Positions 1 through 6,770 of a stretch of 8,319 nt of DNA are shown here, in pieces (position 1 is the first letter of the stretch; the number at the start of each line of letters is the position of its first letter). The notes beneath the pieces are model-generated. The model saw nothing but the letters and a program-made list of their open reading frames with translations, searched no databases and was not told where the DNA came from. This stretch comes from an uncultured Clostridium sp. GTDB taxonomy: Bacteria; Bacillota; Clostridia; Clostridiales; Clostridiaceae. The position numbers and the translations under genes were made by a program. The DNA is taken from contig UQQU01000103.1 of the NCBI GenBank assembly GCA_900543325.1, positions 1-8,319 of the forward strand, written 5' to 3'.

Positions 1-8
1 AAATTCTA

Positions 9-56
9 GGCGAAAATTTCACCGTTCCCGGAAAATAAATATTTCATTTTTTCGCC
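9..56. repeat. Imperfect inverted repeat / two-tier hairpin at left edge
   Basis: An 8-bp outer stem (GGCGAAAA at 9-16 with TTTTCGCC at 49-56) encloses a second small hairpin at 17-35. Read on the minus strand, the inner hairpin has a CCG/CGG stem closed by a GGAA loop, which fits the GNRA tetraloop pattern. The plus-strand version would have a TTCC loop, so a minus-strand RNA looks the better folder. It lies beyond the terminator of the transglycosylase operon and has no U-run next to it. Function unknown; it could be part of an element that continues outside the window. Confidence 0.4.
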
Positions 57-93
57 CCATGTAATGCACAATATTTTTCAATTGTAAATCTAT

Positions 94-121
94 AAAAGGA
101 AGCCTAGAAAGGCTTCCTTTT
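94..121 (-). terminator. Intrinsic terminator of the polA-coaE-transglycosylase operon, possibly bidirectional
   Basis: An 11-bp perfect stem (94-104 with 111-121) with a 6-nt loop. On the minus strand the stem begins inside the transglycosylase stop codon and its 3' arm ends in CCTTTT followed by an AT-rich tail, which is the layout of a Rho-independent terminator. The arms begin with AAAA and end with TTTT, so the hairpin could also stop transcription arriving on the plus strand. Confidence 0.85.
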
Positions 122-662
122 ACTCATAAAGAAATTTATAAACATTATATCTTGTACTAACCTTATCAACATACTTTTTCGTTTCTTTAAAAGGAATGTA
201 TGTTAAATTTTCTCCATCACTTGAATACTCTGGATCATTAAGCCATTTCGTTACATTACCACTTCCACCATTGTAAGCTGCTAATGCTAAACTTAAATCG
301 CCAAACTCTTTTAGCAAGTTATTTAAATACCAACATCCAAATTCGATATTAATTTCGGGTTCATAAAGCATATTAGTATTAAAATTATCAACTTCTAACT
401 TGCTTGCAATCCATTCTCCAGTAGAATCCATAATTTGCATTAATCCTTTAGCTCCCTTGTTTGATTCAGCTTCTGTATTGAAATTACTTTCTGTCTTTAT
501 AACTGCTAAAACTAAAAGTGGATCTAAGTTATATTCATAACTATATTTATTTACTATTTCCTCATACTTATATGGATATAGATATTTTCTAATACTATAA
601 TTTCCACCAACTAAAATCACAATAACAACTATAAGCCATATTATAATTTTTTTAAACTTCAT
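120..662 (-). CDS. Membrane-anchored lytic transglycosylase, GH23 / Slt family
   Basis: Encodes a 180-residue murein lytic transglycosylase that would cleave the MurNAc-GlcNAc bond of peptidoglycan, forming 1,6-anhydro-MurNAc ends on the outer face of the membrane. Residues 5-20 form one hydrophobic segment after a Lys-rich N-terminus (MKFKK), so it is an uncleaved anchor or signal peptide; no lipobox Cys is present. The catalytic domain shows the Slt motifs in order: catalytic Glu in ESNF (E58), GLMQI (73-77), AAYNGG (128-133) and YVDKV (164-168). The length is typical of small single-domain clostridial Slt proteins. An AGGGAGAGGG ribosome binding site precedes the ATG. It is the last gene of the operon, 24 nt after coaE, and ends at a terminator. 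Family assignment is firm; the physiological role (wall turnover, sporulation or germination) is not shown by the sequence. Confidence 0.92.
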   Translation of the reverse strand: MKFKKIIIWLIVVIVILVGGNYSIRKYLYPYKYEEIVNKYSYEYNLDPLLVLAVIKTESNFNTEAESNKGAKGLMQIMDSTGEWIASKLEVDNFNTNMLYEPEINIEFGCWYLNNLLKEFGDLSLALAAYNGGSGNVTKWLNDPEYSSDGENLTYIPFKETKKYVDKVSTRYNVYKFLYE

Positions 663-686
663 TCCCTCTCCCTACTTTTAAATAGA

Positions 687-1283
687 CTAAATAGACTTTA
701 AAAACTCTATTAGTAAATCAACTTGCTCTTTAGTCTTAGCTAAAGTATCATTATTTTCTATAACTATGTTAGAAAAATCCTTTTTTCTTTCTAAAGGCAT
801 TTGAGCATTAATTCTATTTATAGCCTCATCTCTTGATAATGTATCTCTTGATCTTACTCTTTGAATTTGTGTATTATTATCTACCCAAACTAAGATAACA
901 TAATCCATATCTTTATGCAAATCGTTCTCTATTAACGTAGGCGCATCTACAATAACAAAATCTGCTTTTTTCTTTTCCAATTTATCTATATTCTCATATA
1001 TTTCTCTTTTTATATATGGTAATATTATCTCTTCATATTTTTTTCTTTGCTTAGGGAATCTGAATATATGGTTTCCAAATTCCTTTCTACGGAAGTCACC
1101 TCTCCAGTCAAAAAATCCTGCTCCAAATTCATTTTTAACTCTTTCTAATATTTCTGGATATTTAACAAGTACATCTCTAGCTATTACATCTGCATCTATT
1201 ATATTAAATCCAGCTTCCTTTAACATAAATGATACGGTACTTTTCCCTGACCCTATCCCTCCTGTTAATCCTATCTTAATCAT
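687..1283 (-). CDS. coaE: Dephospho-CoA kinase
   Basis: Encodes a 198-residue cytosolic P-loop kinase that phosphorylates the 3'-hydroxyl of dephospho-CoA, the last step of coenzyme A synthesis. The Walker A motif GGIGSGKST lies at residues 8-16, followed by the IIDADVIARDV segment (28-38) that in this family carries the conserved Asp near the active site. The lid region shows SRDTLSRDEAINRINAQM (145-162), matching the family's RD..(S)..EA..R...Q pattern, and IVIENND near 173-179 is the usual (A)D.VI.N element. The segment normally reading D.PLLFE is here DAPTLIE (113-119), a mild divergence. The length is normal for CoaE. It starts 9 nt after polA, and its AGGGGG ribosome binding site overlaps the polA stop codon, suggesting translational coupling. 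The polA-coaE neighbourhood is common in Firmicutes. Confidence 0.96.
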   Translation of the reverse strand: MIKIGLTGGIGSGKSTVSFMLKEAGFNIIDADVIARDVLVKYPEILERVKNEFGAGFFDWRGDFRRKEFGNHIFRFPKQRKKYEEIILPYIKREIYENIDKLEKKKADFVIVDAPTLIENDLHKDMDYVILVWVDNNTQIQRVRSRDTLSRDEAINRINAQMPLERKKDFSNIVIENNDTLAKTKEQVDLLIEFLKSI

Positions 1284-1285
1284 AT

Positions 1286-1295
1286 TTACCCCCTA
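1286..1295 (-). promoter_or_regulatory. coaE ribosome binding site overlapping the polA stop codon
   Basis: On the minus strand TAGGGGG runs through the polA TAG stop (1293-1295), so the Shine-Dalgarno of coaE uses the last bases of polA. A ribosome finishing polA would be placed a few bases upstream of the coaE ATG, which fits translational coupling and fixes the coaE start. Confidence 0.7.
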
Positions 1296-3905
1296 TTTTG
1301 CATCATACCATGTATTACCTATATTTGTATCAACTTCTAATGTAACTGACATCTTTAGTACATTTTCCATCTCTTCCTTTACTAATGCTTTAACTACTTC
1401 TAACTCATTTTCTTTAACATTTAAAATAAGTTCATCGTGTACTTGAAGAATCATTTCACTATTTAAATTTTCTTTCTTTAGCCTATTATAAACCTTAACC
1501 ATAGCAAGTTTAATAATATCTGCTGCACTTCCTTGAATTGGTGCATTCATAGCTAATCTTTCTCCAAGTGCTTTAACAATTTTATTTGAAGACTTTATTT
1601 CTGGTATAAATCTTCTTCTATTTAAAACAGTTAAAACATAACCTTTTTCTTTAGCCTCTTCTTTAACGCTTTCTAAATATCCTTTAATTTTTGGATATCT
1701 ATCAAAATATATTTCCATATATTCTGAAGCTTCTTTTTTAGTTATCTTTAAATCTTGAGAAAGACTAAAGTCACTTATTCCATATACTATACCAAAGTTA
1801 ACAGCCTTCGCTCTGCTTCTCATAAGAGATGTAACTTCATCAACTGGAACTTTAAATACTTCCGATGCAGTTTTAGTATGAATATCACTATGATGGTTAA
1901 ATGCATCTATCATATTCTTGTCATCTGACATATGTGCAAGTACTCTAAGCTCTATTTGAGAGTAGTCACAAGATAATAATACATCAGTGCTTTCCTTTGG
2001 TATAAATACTTTTCTTATCTCCCTACCCATTTCATATTTAACAGGTATATTTTGAAGATTTGGCTCTGTGCTTGATAGTCTACCTGTTGTAGTAACAGTT
2101 TGATTAAAGCTTGAATGAATAGCTCCATCTTCATCTATAACGTTCTTAAGCCCTTCTACATATGTAGAGTTAAGCTTTGTTATTTGTCTATAGTAAATAA
2201 TTTTTTCTATAACAGGATGTTTATCCATTAGTTTTTCTAATACTTCTGCATTAGTTGAATATCCTGTTTTAGTCTTTTTAACTACTGGTAAATCTAATTT
2301 TTCAAAAAGTATTTTTCCTAATTGCTTTGGTGAACTTATGTTAAACTCTTCTTCACAAAGCTCATATATTTCCTTTTCTGTTCTAGCTATTTCTTCTTTA
2401 AACTTAACAGCAAGCTCATCAAGCTTTTCTCTATTTACATTAAATCCTATGGCTTCCATGCTTGATAAAATAGATATAAGTGGATGTTCAACTTCATAAT
2501 AAAGTTCATCCATTCCTTCTTTATTTATTCTTTCTTTTAAATATTCATAAAGCTCTTTCATATTTGAAATAGCATTACAAATTAATTCTTCATTTTCCCC
2601 TTTAACTTCCTTCATTAAATATTCATTAATTAAAGTTTCTAAAGGATAATTACTTTTCGCAGAATCTATAAGATATGCAGCTACTACAGTATCAAATATG
2701 AATTCTTTTATTTCTATATTCATTTTAGTTAGTATAGTTACTAAGTTTTTACCATCATGTATTACTTTAGCTATTTTTTCATTTTCCATAAAGCTCTTTA
2801 ATGTATTTATAGCCTCAGTTGGATTTTCCATAGTTATTATTTTAAAATCAATTAGACTAACTTTTTCTCCATAGTTTAGATATAATTTATCTAATTCAAT
2901 TTTAGAATAAAGATTAGCATTAGATGTAGTATATGCTATAAAAGCCATATCCTCTTTTTCTTTTAAAGCTTCTTTAAGACCATCTAATGTATTTACTTCA
3001 TTTATCTCTACTTTTGCCACTTCTTCTTCCTCTTCAACATCTTCACCAGGTAATTTTGCTAATAAAGATTTCATTTGAAGTTTAAAGAATAATTTCTTAA
3101 GTTCTTCTCTATTATAGTTTTCTTGACTCTTAATATCTTCTAAGTCAAATTCTATAGGAACTTCTGTCATAATTGTAGCAAGCTTTTTACTGAAAATTGC
3201 TTGTTCACTATAAGTTTCTAAATTTTCCTTAAGTTTTTTACCACTTATTTCGTCAATATGTGAAAGTACACCTTCCATAGAACCATAAGTAGAAATAAGT
3301 TTAAATGCTGTCTTCTCTCCTACCCCTGGTACTCCTGGAATATTATCTGACTTATCTCCCATAAGACCTTTTACATCTATATATTGAGTTGGTGTAACAC
3401 CAAATTCAGCTTCAAAAGCTTCTCTATTATATACAGCTGTTTCTGTAACACCTTTTTTAGTTATAACTACCTTAATATTATCAGTAGCAAGTTGAAGAGC
3501 ATCTCTATCTCCTGTTACTATGAAAACTTCAATTCCATTACTTTCAGCAAACTTAGCTAATGTTCCTATTATATCATCTGCCTCAAATCCATCTATTTCA
3601 TAAATATTAATTGCCAATAAGTTAAGTACTTCTTTAATAAGTGGAAATTGCTCTGCTAATTCTGGAGGCATCTTTTTTCTACCAGCTTTATAATCTTCAT
3701 ATTCTTTATGTCTAAATGTTGGAGCTTTTCTATCAAAAGCTGCAACTATGTAATCTGGCTTTATTTCTTCCTTCATTTTAAATAGCATATTTGTAAATCC
3801 ATAAACTGCATTAGTATGAATTCCTTCACTATTTGTTAATGGTGGTATTGCATAAAATGCTCTATTAAGTAAACTGTTTGAATCTAAAATCAGTAATCTT
3901 TCCAT
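1293..3905 (-). CDS. polA: DNA polymerase I (5' nuclease and polymerase; proofreading site degenerate)
   Basis: Encodes 870 residues, the usual length for Firmicute Pol I, which fills gaps and removes RNA primers in Okazaki-fragment maturation and repair. The 5' nuclease domain (about 1-290) keeps its metal-binding acids: LILDSN (D8), AAFDRK (D58), GFEADD (106-111), TGDRD (131-135) and GDKSDNIPGVPGVG (183-196). An acidic linker (EEEEE, 291-295) follows. The middle 3'-5' exonuclease-like domain (about 300-470) lacks the D-x-E of Exo I: the expected place reads MAFIAYTTSN (320-329). FDT of Exo II (404-406) remains, so proofreading is probably absent, as in Bacillus and Thermus Pol I. The polymerase domain has motif A DYSQIELR (647-654), motif B R696-K700-F704-Y708 and motif C QVHDE (821-825), with catalytic D647 and D824. 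A GGAGG site (3911-3915) precedes the ATG. First gene of the operon with coaE and the transglycosylase. Confidence 0.98.
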   Translation of the reverse strand: MERLLILDSNSLLNRAFYAIPPLTNSEGIHTNAVYGFTNMLFKMKEEIKPDYIVAAFDRKAPTFRHKEYEDYKAGRKKMPPELAEQFPLIKEVLNLLAINIYEIDGFEADDIIGTLAKFAESNGIEVFIVTGDRDALQLATDNIKVVITKKGVTETAVYNREAFEAEFGVTPTQYIDVKGLMGDKSDNIPGVPGVGEKTAFKLISTYGSMEGVLSHIDEISGKKLKENLETYSEQAIFSKKLATIMTEVPIEFDLEDIKSQENYNREELKKLFFKLQMKSLLAKLPGEDVEEEEEVAKVEINEVNTLDGLKEALKEKEDMAFIAYTTSNANLYSKIELDKLYLNYGEKVSLIDFKIITMENPTEAINTLKSFMENEKIAKVIHDGKNLVTILTKMNIEIKEFIFDTVVAAYLIDSAKSNYPLETLINEYLMKEVKGENEELICNAISNMKELYEYLKERINKEGMDELYYEVEHPLISILSSMEAIGFNVNREKLDELAVKFKEEIARTEKEIYELCEEEFNISSPKQLGKILFEKLDLPVVKKTKTGYSTNAEVLEKLMDKHPVIEKIIYYRQITKLNSTYVEGLKNVIDEDGAIHSSFNQTVTTTGRLSSTEPNLQNIPVKYEMGREIRKVFIPKESTDVLLSCDYSQIELRVLAHMSDDKNMIDAFNHHSDIHTKTASEVFKVPVDEVTSLMRSRAKAVNFGIVYGISDFSLSQDLKITKKEASEYMEIYFDRYPKIKGYLESVKEEAKEKGYVLTVLNRRRFIPEIKSSNKIVKALGERLAMNAPIQGSAADIIKLAMVKVYNRLKKENLNSEMILQVHDELILNVKENELEVVKALVKEEMENVLKMSVTLEVDTNIGNTWYDAK

Positions 3906-3955
3906 TCTTTCCTCCAGTGTTTTTCTTTTATATATTTTTTAACTATTATTTAGTA

Positions 3956-3964
3956 ATTATAACA
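3956..3964 (-). promoter_or_regulatory. Candidate extended -10 promoter for the polA operon
   Basis: On the minus strand TGTTATAAT gives a perfect TATAAT with the TGn extension, about 50 nt upstream of the polA ATG and just past the glsA stop codon. The hexamer 17 nt further upstream (AGTATA) is a poor -35, so the call depends on the extended -10. No terminator separates glsA from polA, so read-through from glsA could add to it. Confidence 0.5.
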
Positions 3965-3972
3965 TATTTACA

Positions 3973-4893
3973 TTAAAATATACTAAGTTCTAATTCGTCA
4001 GATAAATCTTTTAACATGTGTATTCCACCAATACTATTTCCTTTATCATCTAAAGCTGGACCATATATGCCTATTCCAAATCTTCTAGGAACTGTGGCAA
4101 TTATACCTCCTCCAACTCCTGATTTTGCTGGAACTCCAACATGTACTGCAAATTCTCCTGATGCATCATACATTCCACAAGTGACCATTATTGTTTTAAC
4201 TATTCTACAAATTTCTCTTGAAATTAAAACTTCATCATTCCAAGGTGCTACTCCATCGTTTGCAATTACTGCTGAAAACATTGCTAAATCCTTAGCTGTA
4301 GCTTCAATTGAACATTGTTTAAAGTAAAGATCTAATATTTCTTCTACATTTCCTTCTAATATATTAGAGCTTTTCATAAAGTAAGCTAAAGATCTGTTTC
4401 TATCTCCTGTAGCTTTTTCGCTTTCATATATTTCTCTATTTATATCTATTGTAGGATTATTAGTTGCTCTTCTTAAAAAGTTTAGTATTCTTTGTAATTT
4501 ATGTTCTTCATTTTCACCAAAAATAAGGGATGTTGTTACTATAGCTCCAGCATTAATCATTGGATTATATGGTCTATCTTGATTTCTTATTTCTAAGTTT
4601 ACTATACTATTAAATCCCATTCCTGTTGGCTCAACATTTACTTTTTTAAATACGTTTTCTCTACCATTATCATTAAGTGCAATTATTAAGCTAACAACCT
4701 TTGAAATACTTTGAATAGTGAATTTAACATCGCTTTCTCCAGCCCAGTATTGTTCATTATTTTTTATATCATATACACACAGTCCTAAATCTTCGCTATT
4801 TGCTTTTAAAAGAGCTGGTATATATGATGCAAGTTTACCATCTTGTGTATATTTTTTATTTTTTTCTACTAAATTAACTAATAAATTTTTCAT
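3973..4893 (-). CDS. glsA: Glutaminase A (serine-dependent beta-lactamase-like glutaminase)
   Basis: Encodes a 306-residue cytosolic glutaminase that hydrolyses L-glutamine to L-glutamate and ammonia. The fold is that of the serine beta-lactamase/PBP superfamily, and the S-x-x-K nucleophile/base pair is seen as S62-I-S-K65 within FTIQSISKV. Other family signatures are PTGMGFNSI (89-97), RPYNPMINAGAI (107-118) with the substrate-binding Asn114, E158 and N166 in the ESEKATGDRNRS stretch, Y190, CGMYDASGEFA (239-249) with Y242, and AKSGVGGGI (256-264). The length matches single-domain bacterial GlsA, with no ankyrin or STAS extension. It has its own sigma-A promoter and a GGAAG ribosome binding site, is divergent from the aminopeptidase and lies 67 nt upstream of polA. 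In some bacteria glsA sits with glutamate decarboxylase and a GABA antiporter for acid resistance; none is visible here. Confidence 0.96.
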   Translation of the reverse strand: MKNLLVNLVEKNKKYTQDGKLASYIPALLKANSEDLGLCVYDIKNNEQYWAGESDVKFTIQSISKVVSLIIALNDNGRENVFKKVNVEPTGMGFNSIVNLEIRNQDRPYNPMINAGAIVTTSLIFGENEEHKLQRILNFLRRATNNPTIDINREIYESEKATGDRNRSLAYFMKSSNILEGNVEEILDLYFKQCSIEATAKDLAMFSAVIANDGVAPWNDEVLISREICRIVKTIMVTCGMYDASGEFAVHVGVPAKSGVGGGIIATVPRRFGIGIYGPALDDKGNSIGGIHMLKDLSDELELSIF

Positions 4894-4930
4894 TCTTTTT
4901 CTTCCTTTTCATATTGTATGTGCAGTAATA

Positions 4931-4959
4931 ATTATAGTTATTTTTATAACTTCTTACAA
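4931..4959 (-). promoter_or_regulatory. Sigma-A promoter of glsA
   Basis: On the minus strand TTGTAA (4954-4959) is separated by exactly 17 nt from a perfect TATAAT (4931-4936). Both hexamers and the spacing fit the housekeeping consensus. A start site near 4924 would give a leader of about 30 nt before the ATG, with GGAAG as ribosome binding site. Confidence 0.75.
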
Positions 4960-5077
4960 GTTTATTCCTATACTAAAAAATATAAATAATGCCTTTTAAT
5001 AAAAAAATAATAAATAACATAATTAATACAAATAATTAAGATATGAATATAAAACTTATTTAATCTGACTTATTATG

Positions 5078-5112
5078 TGGTATAATTTACTATTATAAAC
5101 AATATAGGAGGG
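5078..5112 (+). promoter_or_regulatory. Extended -10 promoter and ribosome binding site of the M29 aminopeptidase
   Basis: TGGTATAAT at 5078-5086 is a perfect TATAAT with the TGn extension; no good -35 is found at 16-18 nt. The leader would be only about 25 nt. AGGAGGG at 5106-5112 lies six bases before the ATG and fixes the start codon of the downstream gene. The short leader leaves no room for a riboswitch. Confidence 0.7.
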
Positions 5113-5118
5113 CTATAT

Positions 5119-6348
5119 ATGGATAAAAATTTATTAAAAAAATATGCTAAATTAGCTGTTAACACAGGCGTTAATATTCAAAAAGATAATATATTAGTTA
5201 TTACTTCACCAATTGAAACTGCAGAATTTGCTAGACTTATTGCTGAAGAAGCTTATAAAGCAGGTGCTAAAGATGTAGTTGTACATTATGGTGATCAACA
5301 ACTAACTAAAATAAAATTAGAAAATAGTTCTTTAGAAACTATCGCTGATTATCCAGCTTGGATGGCTGAAGGATATAATTATTATGCTAGACAAGGAGCT
5401 TGCTTTATTTCAATAGCTGCAAGTGATCCTGATGGATTAAAAGGTGTTTCAGTTGAAAAAATAGGTACATCTCAAAAAGCTAGAACTACAGCTTTAAAGG
5501 AATACTATGATAACTCTATGTCTAACAAATGTCGTTGGTGTGTATTATCAGTTCCTACACTTTCATGGGCTAAAAAAGTATTCCCTAATGTAAGTGATGA
5601 AGAAGCTATGGAATCTTTATGGGATGTTATATTTAAAACAGTAAGAGTTGATACTGAAAATCCAGTAAATGCTTGGGAAAAACATAATGCTTACTTAGAA
5701 GAAAAAATTAAATTTATGAATGACAATAACTTTAAAAGTGTACATTTAAAATCTTCAAATGGAACTGATTTAAATATTGAACTTCCAGAAGGTCATATCT
5801 GGGCTGGTGGTTCTGAAGGAGATGTTAAAGGAATACCTTTTAATGCAAATATGCCAACTGAAGAAGTATTTACTTTACCTAAGAAAACAGGAGTTAATGG
5901 TGTAGTTTACTCTTCTAAGCCATTAAGTTACAGTGGAAATTTAATAGATAATTTCTCTATTACTTTTAAAGATGGTAAAGCTGTAGATTTTACTGCTGAA
6001 ACTGGGTATGATGTATTAAAGCAAATGCTTGATAGTGATGAAGGCTCTAAATATCTAGGAGAAGTTGCTTTTGTTCCTTATGATTCGCCTATTTCTAATT
6101 CAAAATTAATATTCTTTAACACATTATTTGATGAAAATGCAGCTTGTCATTTAGCTTTTGGTAGAGCTTATGAGTCTTGTGTAAAAGATGCAGATAAGTA
6201 TTCCGAAGATGAACTAGAAAAAATAGGTGTTAATAACTCAGTTATTCATGTTGACTTTATGATTGGAACTAGTGACCTTGAAATCACTGGAATTAATAAA
6301 AATGGAGAAACTGTTCAAATTTTCTCTAATGGAAATTGGGCATTTTAA
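5119..6348 (+). CDS. M29-family metallo-aminopeptidase (AmpS/PepS/aminopeptidase T type)
   Basis: Encodes a 409-residue cytosolic aminopeptidase of peptidase family M29, which removes N-terminal residues from short peptides with a two-metal centre. The ligand set can be read directly: E249 in NMPTEEVF, E315 in GEVAFVP, H344 and Y351 in HLAFGRAY, and H377 and D379 in VIHVDFMIG. The spacing (66, 29 and 7 residues between the first four, and H-x-D last) matches the pattern known for AmpS-type enzymes. The length is also typical, and there is no signal peptide or membrane segment. It has its own promoter and terminator and no plus-strand partner, so it appears monocistronic. The exact peptide preference cannot be told from sequence; symbols such as ampS or pepS are used for relatives, so none is assigned here. 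Confidence 0.94.
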   Translation: MDKNLLKKYAKLAVNTGVNIQKDNILVITSPIETAEFARLIAEEAYKAGAKDVVVHYGDQQLTKIKLENSSLETIADYPAWMAEGYNYYARQGACFISIAASDPDGLKGVSVEKIGTSQKARTTALKEYYDNSMSNKCRWCVLSVPTLSWAKKVFPNVSDEEAMESLWDVIFKTVRVDTENPVNAWEKHNAYLEEKIKFMNDNNFKSVHLKSSNGTDLNIELPEGHIWAGGSEGDVKGIPFNANMPTEEVFTLPKKTGVNGVVYSSKPLSYSGNLIDNFSITFKDGKAVDFTAETGYDVLKQMLDSDEGSKYLGEVAFVPYDSPISNSKLIFFNTLFDENAACHLAFGRAYESCVKDADKYSEDELEKIGVNNSVIHVDFMIGTSDLEITGINKNGETVQIFSNGNWAF

Positions 6349-6370
6349 AAATAAAAATTAACTTAAAATG

Positions 6371-6402
6371 AAAGGAGTGTCTCTTGCTAAACACTCCTTT
6401 TA
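6371..6402 (+). terminator. Intrinsic terminator of the aminopeptidase gene, possibly bidirectional
   Basis: AAAGGAGTGT (6371-6380) pairs perfectly with ACACTCCTTT (6391-6400) around a 10-nt loop, 22 nt after the aminopeptidase stop. The 3' arm runs into TTTTAT. On the minus strand the hairpin is followed by CTTTCATTTTAA, so it could also end transcripts of the convergent small gene, for which no other terminator is seen. Confidence 0.8.
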
Positions 6403-6484
6403 TACTATTCACTATGTATTTTCAAGAATTAATATTATTATTATTACTAAAAAAGTATTGTTTTAACGAATTTTAATTATTATA

Positions 6485-6661
6485 TTACTGACCTATTTTT
6501 TGAGCACTATCTGGCCTTGGTTGATCTTTACCTAATTTTCTTGATTCCTTAGAGTATCCAACTTCATTGGCTGTTTCTACTCTCATTTTTTGCAATTCTG
6601 ATCTAGTCTTTTGACTTGACTTTTTATTATCCTTTGAATTCTTATTATTCTTATGTGACAT
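6485..6661 (-). CDS. Small basic protein, probable SASP-like spore protein
   Basis: A 58-residue open frame, from ATG at 6659-6661 to TAA at 6485-6487, preceded by a near-ideal AAAGGAGGG ribosome binding site (6669-6677). The product is rich in Lys, Asn and Ser, with 15 Lys+Arg against 7 acidic residues, no Cys or Trp, and no hydrophobic segment. The first 20 residues are low-complexity (MSHKNNKNSKDN...). The middle reads ELQKMRVETANEVGY (22-36), which resembles the alpha/beta-type small acid-soluble spore protein segment K-x-E-[LIV]-A-x-[DE]-[LIVMF]-G, the region containing the germination protease site; here Lys is Arg and the residue after Glu is Thr. The C-terminal half (SRKLGKDQPRPDSAQKIG) does not look like classical SASPs. 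I infer a minor spore protein; it may be a separate small family. It lies 146 nt beyond the icd stop and is convergent with the aminopeptidase. Confidence 0.75.
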   Translation of the reverse strand: MSHKNNKNSKDNKKSSQKTRSELQKMRVETANEVGYSKESRKLGKDQPRPDSAQKIGQ

Positions 6662-6691
6662 TTTTCTTCCCTCCTTTGCTACTTTTACGCT

Positions 6692-6720
6692 TATTTTATG
6701 CTTTCTATAACAAATTATGC
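6692..6720 (-). promoter_or_regulatory. Possible promoter region of the SASP-like gene, with a 9-bp direct repeat
   Basis: On the minus strand GCATA (6716-6720) lies 15 nt before CATAAAATA (6692-6700). GCATA and CAT-type boxes are features of forespore sigma-F/sigma-G promoters, but the spacing is short and the -10 match is incomplete. Both boxes fall within a repeated AAAGCATAA (6715-6723 and 6696-6704, 19 bp apart). No good sigma-A promoter was found upstream of this gene. This is a weak call. Confidence 0.25.
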
Positions 6721-6728
6721 TTTTAACA

Positions 6729-6770
6729 TTAATCCAATATATGGTTACGCCTCCGGGGTTAATCCAATAT
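6729..6770. repeat. 12-bp direct repeat, one copy inside the palindrome
   Basis: TTAATCCAATAT occurs at 6729-6740, immediately left of the palindrome, and again at 6759-6770, forming the inner left arm and loop of the palindrome. The two copies are 30 bp apart, start to start, and exact. The arrangement could come from a partial duplication or mark the boundary of an inserted element. Confidence 0.8.

Noticed and set aside
680..697. Short tandem repeat AAATAGACT at the end of coaE
   Set aside because: Two 9-bp copies spanning the stop codon; too short to distinguish from chance in this base composition.
4016..4327. Plus-strand open frame of 103 codons opposite glsA
   Set aside because: It lies wholly inside the strongly supported glsA gene on the other strand, has no ribosome binding site and no recognisable protein features.
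4718..4999. Plus-strand open frame of 93 codons opposite the start of glsA
   Set aside because: It overlaps the glsA 5' end and promoter; its hydrophobic look comes from reading AT-rich antisense codons.
4894..5118. Riboswitch or T-box in the glsA/aminopeptidase divergent region
   Set aside because: Both predicted leaders are only about 25-30 nt and no conserved aptamer core or terminator/antiterminator pair is visible.
6434..6446. ATT trinucleotide run downstream of the aminopeptidase
   Set aside because: Only about four units in AT-rich intergenic DNA; likely low complexity with no meaning.
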